50,683 bases of DNA from Bifidobacterium pongonis. GTDB taxonomy: Bacteria; Actinomycetota; Actinomycetes; Actinomycetales; Bifidobacteriaceae. This document shows positions 10,250-18,457 of this stretch, one piece after another. A program made the translations under genes and the position numbers. A model generated the notes under the pieces. It was not told the origin of the DNA, ran no database searches, and was given only the letters and a program-made list of their open reading frames with translations. How positions within the stretch are numbered: position 1 is the first letter of the stretch; each line of letters begins with the position of its first letter. The DNA is taken from contig NZ_JAHBBE010000019.1 in NCBI RefSeq assembly GCF_019331805.1, forward strand, positions 1-50,683. Direction: 5' to 3'.

Positions 10250-10284
10250 ACTGGGGCTGGGTCTTTACCAGCCCCAGTCGTTTT
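10250..10284 (+). terminator. Intrinsic terminator or attenuator between VWA and J-domain genes
   Basis: Perfect 11-bp stem ACTGGGGCTGG (10250-10260) / CCAGCCCCAGT (10268-10278), 7-base loop, then CGTTTT. It ends only about 16 bases before the start of the next co-directional gene, so that gene depends on read-through or on a regulated switch. Confidence 0.8.
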
Positions 10285-10299
10285 ACGGGAGAGCTGATT

Positions 10300-11190
10300 A
10301 TGTCTAACGAGACCATTGACGAGATCAATGCCGCGGCGGACGCCGACGCATTATTTCCGCCCATCAGAAAACGCGCCATCAACAAATACCGCAGGCTCAT
10401 GCGGGCCGTGCACCCGGACGTGGACCCGTCCCCGGAAGCCACCGCCGCGGCCGCGCGACTGAACGCGCTATGGGAGGATTGGCTGACGGCGCATGACGGC
10501 AAGCCCGGGAGCACCGCTGCTGCTCCCAAACCAACAACGAAGCCGACGGAAGTGCTCCGCACCGAGTCCAGCGTCCTGTTCACAACCCCCGGCGGGTGGC
10601 TGTCGGTAACCAGAAGCGCAGGCGGCCCAAACGGGGGTGATATCGGCAGGCTTGTGAAGAAGCTGAACCGCCTGGTCAGCGGGTCTCCCGTCGACGTCGG
10701 CGGACGCGTCTCGCCCGTCATGATTCCACAGGCCGACGGTCTGCACTCCGCAGTGCGAGTGGAACGCGGGCTGATGGATGACGGCTGGACGCTCGGTGCG
10801 CTGGGCAAGCTGACAGGGCGAGACGCCGCGTGGGTGCTCAAACGGCTCGTGTTTCTCGGCGGCGCCTTGGAAACGGCCGGCCTCGACGTGCCGGAACTCG
10901 GCCGGCGAGTGGTCGTGCAGCCGTCCAAGCACATGGTGGGGCTGTTCGATTTCACCGGAGCCGTAGGAAGAAGCAACGTGGACGCCATGACGCCGCTGAT
11001 GGCCGAATTCATCGAACGATGCGCCGACGAGAGCGAAACCGATGGTCGTAAGCTGGCGGCGTTCGCGAAAGGAAGCATGCTGAAATCGAGGCCCGCGCCG
11101 GTGGAACTCATGCGGGAGCTTGACGATGTGCTGTTCGACCTATACGGCAAACCGCAATACCATGCCATGCCGGACCCGGTCGGTCACTGA
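10300..11190 (+). CDS. J-domain protein with possible pseudokinase-like C-terminal part
   Basis: A 296-residue protein. The N-terminal 65 residues resemble helices II-III of a J domain: AINKYRRLMRAVHPDVDPSPEA, with the HPD triad at residues 38-40, followed by an Asn/Trp-rich helix and an Ala/Pro/Thr linker. The rest (about 90-296) is not a known DnaJ zinc or substrate domain. Around residues 170-220, GRDAAWVLKRLVFLGGALETAGL followed by VVVQPSKHMVGLFDFTG has the spacing of a protein-kinase helix E, catalytic loop and DFG strand, with catalytic residues missing; this is a weak visual match only. The ATG at 10300 follows GGGAGAG. It probably recruits an Hsp70 (DnaK) to the cassette's VWA protein or its client. 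It is the last gene of the cassette. Confidence 0.7.
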   Translation: MSNETIDEINAAADADALFPPIRKRAINKYRRLMRAVHPDVDPSPEATAAAARLNALWEDWLTAHDGKPGSTAAAPKPTTKPTEVLRTESSVLFTTPGGWLSVTRSAGGPNGGDIGRLVKKLNRLVSGSPVDVGGRVSPVMIPQADGLHSAVRVERGLMDDGWTLGALGKLTGRDAAWVLKRLVFLGGALETAGLDVPELGRRVVVQPSKHMVGLFDFTGAVGRSNVDAMTPLMAEFIERCADESETDGRKLAAFAKGSMLKSRPAPVELMRELDDVLFDLYGKPQYHAMPDPVGH

Positions 11191-11280
11191 CCGGATCCGC
11201 CCAGATCGGCCAGACATGGCATGGCCGGTCAGGCCGATCTGGGCGGATGGCGTCCCTGCCGGGCGCATCGCCGGAAACGG

Positions 11281-11706
11281 TTAGATGATGACGCCGTCGC
11301 AGTGATCGATCTCATGCTGGATGATCTGCGCGGTGAACCCGGTGAACGCGGCATGATGCTCACGGAACCTGCGATCGCAATACGTGACCTCGATGCGCTG
11401 ATGGCGTACGGTCCGGCGCTCGCCCCTGAGCGACAGGCATCCTTCGGCGGTATCGTACGCGCCGTCCGCCGCCGTGATACGCGGATTGAACATGACGGTG
11501 ATACGCCCGCCAAGCTCCTCATCCACGAACGCGATGATGCGCTTCGAGACGCCGATCATGTTGGCGGCCATGCCGACGCACCCTTCGCGGTGCGCGTCGA
11601 GCGTATCGCGCAGATCCTCCGCCACCGCCAGATCCTCGGCGGTATTGCGCGCCTCCTCGGACGGCTGGCTCAGAAACGGGATCGAAGTCATGATTGCACG
11701 CTGCAT
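11281..11706 (-). CDS. def: Peptide deformylase
   Basis: Removes the formyl group from the N-terminal Met of nascent proteins; a metalloenzyme. The three motifs are all present in 141 residues: GMAANMIG (motif I, in the variant form lacking the usual AAPQ), EGCLSL with the metal-binding Cys, and QHEIDHCDG with both metal-binding His and the catalytic Glu. It is short, without the C-terminal extension of some type II forms. The ATG at 11706 is preferred because GGAAAGG lies 6 bases upstream; an ATG at 11721 has no good site. It is convergent with the J-domain gene. The variant motif I suggests a secondary deformylase; a second def elsewhere in the genome is likely. Confidence 0.88.
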   Translation of the reverse strand: MQRAIMTSIPFLSQPSEEARNTAEDLAVAEDLRDTLDAHREGCVGMAANMIGVSKRIIAFVDEELGGRITVMFNPRITAADGAYDTAEGCLSLRGERRTVRHQRIEVTYCDRRFREHHAAFTGFTAQIIQHEIDHCDGVII

Positions 11707-11789
11707 ACGCATCCTTTCCATGGTGCCGCGGCGACTGCACGCCGCACGGTTCCGACACCATCACATCCTATGGCATGTTCCCGCCGTGG

Positions 11790-13058
11790 CTATCCGGCCA
11801 GCCCGGACCGGCATGCGGGAATCGTGACGCGGAACGAATCGATCGAATTGTCGATTCGCGCGGCCGGACGATGCTCGCTGCGCAGCATCGCCTCGATACG
11901 GCGGTAGCCGGTGCCGTTGTCGCGCAGCACCATGCCGTCGCCCGGGTAAGGGACGGAACGCAGCAGGGAGAACAGGAACGGGTTGCGCGTGGAACTGGAA
12001 ACCGGGTGCTTCATCGTATGCTTCGTCACCGCGCCGAACAGGCCACCCGGATTGGTGATCTCGATACGATCCGGGAACATGTCGACATGCACCGGCGTGC
12101 CCACCGCGTCAGGCGAATAATCGCGGTGGATGAGCGCGTTGGAAATGGTTTCACGCAACACCGCTCTCACATACGGCGGGCGGGCGGTTGCCGCGCCGGT
12201 CACGCCGCCGCTCCAATCCATCAACGTATCGACCGCATCGGCAACCATGGTCGGAATCGGCCCCACGAACACCGCAGTACGCACCAATTCACGCCCCGTG
12301 GAGAACACCTCGTCACGCGAGACGCCCGGGAACAGCGCGGCCGAAATGTTCAACCGCGGGTAGCAGCGCTGCGGGTAGCGGCCAAGCGCCAACAGGCCGG
12401 CCAGCGTGGGATGCGGCACCGAATCGTCGTCGCGGCCCAGCACGCGCAGGTCGAGCAGCATCTCCTCATCGCTCATGCCGTCGAAGACATGCCGGTGGGT
12501 GTTGCGCTCGTTGTCAAGCAGCGCCCGCACCAGGTTGGGGGACAGGTCATCCGGCGTGGCATCCCCGACGATGACGACGTCATGCTCCGGCTGACGCTGC
12601 TCCTCCAACAGACGGTCCACCTCATAGGTGGTCATGCGTCGATCGCCGTCGCCCGTGCGGATATACGAACCGTTATATGGGCCGGCCGCGGTGAAATAAC
12701 AAGGTTTCTCGCGCGGCAGCATCTCGTCGACCACGGCGAACACCAGATTCGCGCCCTCGAACGGGCAGGTCACGATGATCGGGCGCACCGTGGGCGTGAG
12801 CTTCTCGCAGGCCTGGCTGAGCGACTCCTGCATGGAACGCGCGTTGAACCCCTCCACCGGGGTGAAACCGTTCTTCTCGCTCAGACCGAGAATGATATAG
12901 CCGCCGTTGCCGTTCGAGAACGCCGACAATGTGTCGGTGATGGTGGTGCTGATCTTATGCGCGCACTCCTTGACCTCGCACTGCTGCGTATCGTTGCCGA
13001 TGATGCGCATGAGCTGTATCAGCTCGGTCATTTTGGCCGTGTAGTCGTCATTGTCCAT
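11790..13058 (-). CDS. AlbA_2 (Schlafen-like) domain and GHKL-ATPase-like regulator
   Basis: A 422-residue protein. Residues about 15-130 form an AlbA_2-type domain: ECKEC-like QQCEVKECAHKISTTITDTLSAFSN then GGYIILGLSEK. The C-terminal half (about 240-420) resembles the ATP-binding GHKL module of RecG-like predicted regulators: RETISNALIHRDYS matches the N-box, ITNPGGLFG the G1 loop, and RNPFLFSLL and GTGYRRIEAML later motifs. Such proteins are commonly annotated as ATP-binding transcriptional regulators; the target is unknown. The ATG at 13058 follows AAGGCGG. The frame remains open upstream to about 13655, but that part lacks a start site and overlaps the divergent gene. Confidence 0.8.
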   Translation of the reverse strand: MDNDDYTAKMTELIQLMRIIGNDTQQCEVKECAHKISTTITDTLSAFSNGNGGYIILGLSEKNGFTPVEGFNARSMQESLSQACEKLTPTVRPIIVTCPFEGANLVFAVVDEMLPREKPCYFTAAGPYNGSYIRTGDGDRRMTTYEVDRLLEEQRQPEHDVVIVGDATPDDLSPNLVRALLDNERNTHRHVFDGMSDEEMLLDLRVLGRDDDSVPHPTLAGLLALGRYPQRCYPRLNISAALFPGVSRDEVFSTGRELVRTAVFVGPIPTMVADAVDTLMDWSGGVTGAATARPPYVRAVLRETISNALIHRDYSPDAVGTPVHVDMFPDRIEITNPGGLFGAVTKHTMKHPVSSSTRNPFLFSLLRSVPYPGDGMVLRDNGTGYRRIEAMLRSEHRPAARIDNSIDSFRVTIPACRSGLAG

Positions 13059-13217
13059 GTCACGCCGCCTTGCCGTAGGTACGTTCCCCAGCATACAGCG
13101 CCGTGCCGCGCTCGCCGGTCTCCCACGCGGGCGGCGCTCCGAGGGCGCCTCGTACCCGGCGCTCGCGGATTCCGCACTGTAGGAAGTACGCGGCGTTTCA
13201 CGGAGGGGAGGCATATC

Positions 13218-13310
13218 ATGGCACGTTGGAAGAGGAAAACAAAGAGAGGACCATACGGCCGTGAGCGAAACGCTATATATCCGGAACGTAAGACCCCTCG
13301 GCTCCGATGA
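13218..13310 (+). CDS. Possible 30-residue basic leader peptide
   Basis: The ATG at 13218 has the best ribosome site of the area (GGAGGGGAGG, about 7 bases away). It opens a 30-codon frame starting MARWKRKTKRGPYGRERN and rich in Lys/Arg. It overlaps the first 50 bases of the amidohydrolase gene in another frame. It may be a translated leader that couples or limits translation of the amidohydrolase, or a chance frame. There is no family match. Confidence 0.3.
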   Translation: MARWKRKTKRGPYGRERNAIYPERKTPRLR

Positions 13311-14772
13311 GCCGGTGAACATCATAATCCGTGAAGGACGGATCGAAAGCATAACGCCGGGAATCGCGGAACATGAACGCGATCTGCCGGTATTCGACGC
13401 CGAAGGCATGTGGATCATCCCAGGCTTGTGGGATTGCCACACGCATTTCACGCAATGGTCGTACACACTGGGACGGCTTGATCTGCTCAACGCCCGCAGC
13501 GCGCATGAGGCGATGGAGATGCTGCGTCGCCACCTCGACGATCTGCGCGCCGAAGGGCGGCTCAACCCCGACCGGTATGTGGTGGGCATGCGGTTCCGCC
13601 ATTCGTTGTGGGCCGACGATGAGCAGCCCACACTTGCCGCCATCGACGCGGTCACGGGCGATCAGCCGGTGGCGTTGTCCAGCGCCGACATGCACTGCGG
13701 ATGGGTGAATTCCGCCGCCGCGCGCAAGCTTGGCGTGCAGGTGGGCGAGTCCGGGCTCGTAGGCGAGCTGGAATGGTTCGACGCCTACTGCAAGCTCGAC
13801 GATGCGCCGGGAGCAGCCGAGGAGTTGGACCACCTGCTGCGCAACGCCGAACTCGATGCCGCTGGCAAGGGCATCGTCGGCGTGCGCGACTACGAGATGG
13901 CCGAGAACATCGATACATGGATCGCCCGCTTCGACAGGGGCATCAACGGTTTGCGCGTGCAGGCCGGCGTATACCCGGAACGTCTGCAGCAGGCCATCAA
14001 CGACGGCTGGCATACGGGCGACGAGCTGCCGGGGAGCGATGGCCTGGGGCATGTCGGCGCGATGAAGCTCATCTCCGACGGCTCGCTGAACACGAGGTCG
14101 GCCTACTGTTCGACGCCGTATTCGGGCATCGAACCGGAGACGTTCGGCACGATGAGCTATACGCCGGAACAGGTCGAATGCTACATGTTCGTGGCGGCGC
14201 GTCACGGGTTCGACATCGCCTGCCATGCCATCGGCGACGAGGCGAACACCATCGTGTTGGATTGCGCCGAACGCTCCAAGGCGCGCGGCTCCATCGAGCA
14301 CGCCCAGATGCTCAAACCCACCGATATTCCGCGATTGGCCAAGCTGGGGCTCGCCGCGAGCATCCAGCCGCAGCATGCCATGGACGATCGCGATGTGATC
14401 GCCCGGTTCTGGGGGAATCCGGCCGGCGTGCCCTATGCGTTCAAGGCGCTGCATGATGCCGGTACGCGCCTGCTTATGGGCTCGGATGCGCCCGTGGCGC
14501 CGCTTGACCCGTGGATGGCCATCTCCGCGGCGGTGTTCGGCACGGAAAGCTCGGATCGTGAGCCGTTCCAGCCGGAGCAGTGCCTTGATTTCGGCACGGC
14601 GCTGGCCTCGTCCGCGGCCACCGGGCGTGCGGTTTTGGCGGCGGGCGACGTCGCCGATATGGTGCTGCTGGACCGGGACCCTTCCCGTGCGGCTTCGCCC
14701 GAGGAGATGCGGGCGATGCCGGAGCATGTGCAGGTGACCATGCTCGCCGGGCGGTGGACTTTCCGGAAGTGA
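13261..14772 (+). CDS. Amidohydrolase, YtcJ-like family
   Basis: A 503-residue metal-dependent hydrolase of the amidohydrolase_3 group, which hydrolyses C-N bonds in amides or related compounds; the substrate is unknown. It has the N-terminal beta domain and the metal-binding HxH in GLWDCHTHFTQW. A later His comes in IACHAIGDEAN, a further His in the SIEHAQML segment, and the catalytic Asp in LLMGSDAPVAPLDPW. The C-terminal GDVADMVLLDRDP strand closes the composite beta sandwich. The start is GTG at 13261 with GAGAGGA about 7-9 bases upstream. There is no signal peptide, so it is cytoplasmic. It uses several AUA codons near the start, which is relevant to the tRNA at 33976. Confidence 0.85.
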   Translation: MSETLYIRNVRPLGSDEPVNIIIREGRIESITPGIAEHERDLPVFDAEGMWIIPGLWDCHTHFTQWSYTLGRLDLLNARSAHEAMEMLRRHLDDLRAEGRLNPDRYVVGMRFRHSLWADDEQPTLAAIDAVTGDQPVALSSADMHCGWVNSAAARKLGVQVGESGLVGELEWFDAYCKLDDAPGAAEELDHLLRNAELDAAGKGIVGVRDYEMAENIDTWIARFDRGINGLRVQAGVYPERLQQAINDGWHTGDELPGSDGLGHVGAMKLISDGSLNTRSAYCSTPYSGIEPETFGTMSYTPEQVECYMFVAARHGFDIACHAIGDEANTIVLDCAERSKARGSIEHAQMLKPTDIPRLAKLGLAASIQPQHAMDDRDVIARFWGNPAGVPYAFKALHDAGTRLLMGSDAPVAPLDPWMAISAAVFGTESSDREPFQPEQCLDFGTALASSAATGRAVLAAGDVADMVLLDRDPSRAASPEEMRAMPEHVQVTMLAGRWTFRK

Positions 14773-14794
14773 GGAAGCAGGCGTGGTATCCGCG

Positions 14795-14829
14795 GCGGGG
14801 CGGGCAAGTCGGTGACTTGCCCGCCCCGC
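14795..14829 (+). terminator. Terminator after amidohydrolase, 16-bp stem
   Basis: Perfect arms GCGGGGCGGGCAAGTC (14795-14810) and its complement (14814-14829) with a GGT loop, followed by TGTTGTTGG. Confidence 0.8.
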
Positions 14830-15006
14830 TGTTGTTGGTGCTGAGGCTGGTCGGGGTGCGGCCTGGTGACTTTGGCGGCTGCCGCCACTTGGGTGCGGGC
14901 TGCGTGTGAATCACATGCGAGTTGCGCTCAACTTGCGCCCATTTCGGGGCGACCTATGCGCGCATAAGGGTGAAGAGGCGCGGGTGCGCGCTCGAAAAGA
15001 CGCTAA

Positions 15007-15194
15007 CTCGCTTATGTATGGCGGATTTGTGGGTCCGCATTGTGCTAGGTGGCTTATATATGGCACGGAAAACGGAATATCCCGGGTATGAACCGCGCCG
15101 TTACGCGGCTCATACCCGGGATATTCGGGAATAGGTGCCGTATATAAGCCACCTGGTTATTTCACGCCGGGCAAATCTGCCACAAATAAGCGAG
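15007..15194. repeat. 188-bp imperfect nested palindrome (MITE-like)
   Basis: Three nested inverted pairs around a centre at about 15100: 15007-15029 with 15172-15194 (3 mismatches in 23), 15045-15066 with 15135-15156 (2 in 22), and 15075-15097 with 15104-15126 (1 in 23; core GAATATCCCGGGTATG). No open frame spans it. It lies between convergent genes and accounts for most of the 500-base gap 14773-15273. The remaining bases (14830-15006 and 15195-15273) show no gene. No clear target-site duplication is seen. Confidence 0.75.
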
Positions 15195-15273
15195 ATATAG
15201 GGCGAGATGTAGGCGAAAGCCCGCCTGGAAGCGTGCACGCCGCTCGCTTCACGCCCTCCCGGCTTGCGGCCGT

Positions 15274-16557
15274 TTACTCCTGCACCGCGGCGAGCGCCTG
15301 ATCGAGGTCGGCGATGATGTCGTCGGCGTTCTCGATGCCGCAGCTCAGGCGCACCAAGTCGATGCCGACGCCGGCCTCCTCAAGCTGTTCCTCGGTGAGC
15401 TGGCGGTGCGTGGTGCCCGCGGGGTACAGCGTGCAGCTGCGCGCGTCGGCCACATGGGTGGCGATGGACACCATCTTCAGGTGGTCGAGGAAGGCGGAGA
15501 CTTTCTCGCGCCCGCCGGGCACGCCGAAGGAGATCACGCCGCACGTGCCGTTCGGCATGTACTTGAGCGCCAGCTCATGGTATTTGTCGCCTTCCAGCCC
15601 GGGGTAGCTCACCCAGCTCACGCGCGGGTCGGCGTTGAGCCATTCGGCCACCTTCTGCGCGTTGGCGCAGTGGCGTTCCATGCGCACGCCCAGCGATTCC
15701 ATGTGCATGCCCATGATCCAGGAGTTGATGGGCGCGGGCGTGGATCCGAAGTCGCGCATGAGCTGCGCGGTGGCCTTGGTGATGTAGGCGGCCTTGCCGA
15801 ATTCGGTGGCGTAGGTGACGCCGTGGTAGGACTCGTCCGGGGTGGTCAGGCCGGGGAATTTGCTGGCGTGGGCCATCCAGTCGAAGTTGCCGGAGTCCAC
15901 GATTGCGCCGCCCACGCAGGAGCCGTGGCCGTCCATGTACTTGGTGGTGGCGTGGGTCACGATGTCGACGCCGTATTCGAACGGGCGGCAGTTGATTGGG
16001 GTGGGGAAGGTGTTGTCCACGATCAGCGGCACGCCGTGGCGGTGGGCGGCGTTCGCGAACTTTTCGAAGTCGAGCACGATGAGCGCCGGGTTGGAGATGG
16101 ATTCGCCGAACACGGCTTTGGTGTTCGGGCGGAATGCGGCTTCGAGTTCCTCTTCGGTGCAGTCGGGGCTGACGAAGGTGCATTCGATGCCCATTTTGCG
16201 CATGGTGACGTTGATGAGGTTGAAGGTGCCGCCGTAGATGGCGGAGGAGGCGACGATGTGGTCGCCGTTGTTGCAGATGTTGAACAGGGCGAAGAAGTTC
16301 GCCGCCTGGCCGGAGGAGGTGAGCATGGCGGCCGCGCCTCCTTCCATTTCGCAGATCTTCGCGGCGACGGTGTCGTTGGTCGGGTTCTGCAGGCGGGTGT
16401 AGAAGTAGCCCGCTTCGGACAGGTCGAAGAGTCGGCTCATCTGTTCGCTGGACTGGTATTTGAAGGTGGTGGCCTGGATGATCGGCGGGGTGCGTGATTC
16501 GCCGTTGCCCGGCTGGTAGCCGCCCTGCACACAGATGGTGTCGACGTGTTCGCTCAT
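15274..16557 (-). CDS. metY: O-acetylhomoserine sulfhydrylase (homocysteine synthase)
   Basis: A PLP enzyme of the Cys/Met metabolism family that makes homocysteine from O-acetylhomoserine and sulfide. The 427-residue length fits MetY (about 430) better than cystathionine gamma-synthase (about 390). Visible features: VQGGYQPGNGESRTPPIIQATTFKY start, YTRLQNPT, GGAAAMLTSSGQAA (PLP phosphate loop), VDNTFPTP (Asp to the pyridine N), the Lys in HATTKYMDGHG that binds PLP, and the end segment VRLSCGIENADDIIADLDQAL. The start at 16557 follows AAAGGAGC. It is divergent from xylA, and the two promoters share the 227-base gap. No S-box or other methionine riboswitch is visible. Confidence 0.93.
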   Translation of the reverse strand: MSEHVDTICVQGGYQPGNGESRTPPIIQATTFKYQSSEQMSRLFDLSEAGYFYTRLQNPTNDTVAAKICEMEGGAAAMLTSSGQAANFFALFNICNNGDHIVASSAIYGGTFNLINVTMRKMGIECTFVSPDCTEEELEAAFRPNTKAVFGESISNPALIVLDFEKFANAAHRHGVPLIVDNTFPTPINCRPFEYGVDIVTHATTKYMDGHGSCVGGAIVDSGNFDWMAHASKFPGLTTPDESYHGVTYATEFGKAAYITKATAQLMRDFGSTPAPINSWIMGMHMESLGVRMERHCANAQKVAEWLNADPRVSWVSYPGLEGDKYHELALKYMPNGTCGVISFGVPGGREKVSAFLDHLKMVSIATHVADARSCTLYPAGTTHRQLTEEQLEEAGVGIDLVRLSCGIENADDIIADLDQALAAVQE

Positions 16558-16670
16558 TGATGCTCCTTTTCGGCGCTTCCTTGCGTCTGCTCGTTGAATA
16601 AAACACACATACTCTAGCATCCCTGCGAGAATCGTTGATTTTCCGGGCGAAACACCGAAAGTAAAACGAA

Positions 16671-16700
16671 TTGACAAAGATAGGTAATTCATTTTATTAT
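16671..16700 (+). promoter_or_regulatory. xylA promoter
   Basis: TTGACA at 16671-16676 and TATTAT at 16695-16700 with an 18-base spacer, in an AT-rich patch. The spacer carries part of a loose dyad (GAATT ... AATTC, 16669-16691) where the ROK regulator could bind. The predicted RNA start leaves a leader of about 78 bases. Confidence 0.6.
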
Positions 16701-16784
16701 GTATCGCAAGACGGGACGAACCCGCCGGAAGTACACCAAGTGCAACGCTTGCAAAGGCAAAGCCGTAAAGCAAAGGAGCAACCC

Positions 16785-18131
16785 ATGGGTCTGTGGGACA
16801 TTGACAAGATTCCGTACGTCGGCCGCGAACAGGGACCGAAGGAGGGTCTGGCCTTCCACTACTACGACGCCGACCGCGTGGTCGCCGGCAAGAAGATGAA
16901 GGACTGGCTGCGTTTCGGCGTCGCCTGGTGGCACACCTTCGATCAGGAACTCGTCGATCCGTTCGGCACCGGCACCGCCCAGCGCCCGTGGTACGGCAAG
17001 TACGCCAAGGCCGAGGATGAGGCTCTGGCCAAGGTCGACTACGCCTTCGAATTCTTCCAGAAGCTCGGCGTCGAGTACTTCTGCTTCCACGATCGCGACA
17101 TCGCCCCCGAAGGCGACACCCTGCGCGAGACCAACAAGAACCTCGACAAGGTCGTCGACAAGATCGAAGAGAACATGAAGGCCACCGGCGTCAAGCTGCT
17201 GTGGAACACCTCCTCCCTGTTCACCAACCCGCGCTTCGTCTCCGGCGCCTCCACCTCACCGTTCGCCGACATCTACGCCTACGCAGGCGGTCAGCTGAAG
17301 CACTCCCTGGAGATCGCCAAGCGCCTGGGCGCCGAGAACTATGTGTTCTGGGGCGGCCGCGAAGGCTACGAGAACCTGTGGAACACCCAGATGAAGCGTG
17401 AGCAGGAGCACATGGCCAAGTTCTTCCACATGTGCCATGAGTACGCTCAGGAGATCGGCCTGGACGCCCAGTTCCTCATCGAGCCGAAGGCCAAGGAACC
17501 GACGATGCACCAGTACGACTTCGACGCATCCACCGCCATCGCCTTCCTGAAGACCTACGACATCGACTTCATGAAGCTGAACCTCGAAGGCAACCACGCC
17601 AACCTGGCCGGTCACACCTACCAGCACGAGATCCGCACCGCCCGCGAAGCCGGCGTGCTCGGCTCCCTGGACGCCAACCAGGGCGACAAGCTCATCGGCT
17701 GGGATATGGACGAGTTCCCGACCGACCTGTACGAGACCTCCACCGTCATGTGGGAAGTCCTCGCCGCAGGCCAGATCGGCCCCCACGGTGGCCTGAACTT
17801 CGACGCCAAGCCGCGCCGTACCTCCTTCTACGCCGAGGATCTGTTCCGCTCCCACATCGCCGGTATGGACGCCTTCGCCGCCGGTCTGCTGGTCGCGGCC
17901 AAGATGCACGAGGACAAGTTCATCGAGAACCTGCAGGCCGAGCGCTACAGCTCCTACGATTCCGGCATCGGCGCGACCGTTGAGGACGGCACCGCGACCC
18001 TGGCCTCCCTGGAGGAGTACGCTCTGGACATCCCGCAGGCCAAGCTCATCGAGGCCACCAAGTCCGATCACCTGGAGTCCGTCAAGGCCACCATCAACAA
18101 CTACATCGTCGAGGCTCTGGCCGAGGCGTGA
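16785..18131 (+). CDS. xylA: Xylose isomerase
   Basis: Converts D-xylose to D-xylulose, the entry step to the bifidobacterial phosphoketolase pathway. The 448-residue class II enzyme shows FGVAWWHTF, the active-site [15 protein letters not shown] (catalytic His-Asp), the metal-binding Glu and Lys in [40 protein letters not shown] and [10 protein letters not shown]. The ATG at 16785 follows AAAGGAG at 7 bases. Codon use is strongly biased towards C-ending codons (a highly expressed pattern). It has its own promoter and a run of hairpins afterwards. xylB and the ROK regulator lie 3-5 kb downstream, separated by an acetyltransferase and an MFS gene. Confidence 0.97.
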   Translation: MGLWDIDKIPYVGREQGPKEGLAFHYYDADRVVAGKKMKDWLRFGVAWWHTFDQELVDPFGTGTAQRPWYGKYAKAEDEALAKVDYAFEFFQKLGVEYFCFHDRDIAPEGDTLRETNKNLDKVVDKIEENMKATGVKLLWNTSSLFTNPRFVSGASTSPFADIYAYAGGQLKHSLEIAKRLGAENYVFWGGREGYENLWNTQMKREQEHMAKFFHMCHEYAQEIGLDAQFLIEPKAKEPTMHQYDFDASTAIAFLKTYDIDFMKLNLEGNHANLAGHTYQHEIRTAREAGVLGSLDANQGDKLIGWDMDEFPTDLYETSTVMWEVLAAGQIGPHGGLNFDAKPRRTSFYAEDLFRSHIAGMDAFAAGLLVAAKMHEDKFIENLQAERYSSYDSGIGATVEDGTATLASLEEYALDIPQAKLIEATKSDHLESVKATINNYIVEALAEA

Positions 18132-18135
18132 CCCT

Positions 18136-18296
18136 GATGGGTCGGGGTCACGGTTCCCCGGCCCATCGCCTACAGCCCGGTCCCGCTTAAGGGACCGGGA
18201 GCGAATCGGGCTCCCCTCCGATTCGCCTCCCTTTTCCTTCCTAGTTCCCATGAGGTCGCCCGCGTTGCACACACCATTCGCGCGGGCGGCCTCATG
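18136..18296 (+). terminator. Run of four hairpins after xylA
   Basis: Four successive stems: 18136-18147/18156-18167 (12 bp, one G-U), 18176-18184/18191-18199 (CCCGGTCCC, perfect), 18201-18209/18218-18226 (GCGAATCGG, perfect, followed by a T-rich run CTCCCTTTTCCTTCC) and 18249-18264/18281-18296 (CATGAGGTCGCCCGCG, one G-U). The third is the likely terminator. The rest of the gap to 18457 holds only GTTCCG micro-repeats. Confidence 0.7.
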
Positions 18297-18457
18297 TCAT
18301 ATGCGCGGCGTATGCCGACGTCGGTTCCGGTTTTGGTTCCGTGCGTGCCGGTTCCGCGCGTGCCGCTGCCGAATACGCCGCAACCAGAAGTTCGATGCAA
18401 GGGTGGCGCGATGCCGGGCGGAAGCCAGCGCCCATACCGCCCCGCCAAGGAGAAACC

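Noticed and set aside
16558..16784. A methionine or SAM riboswitch before metY
   Set aside because: No conserved S-box or similar stem arrangement could be found on the minus strand of this short gap.
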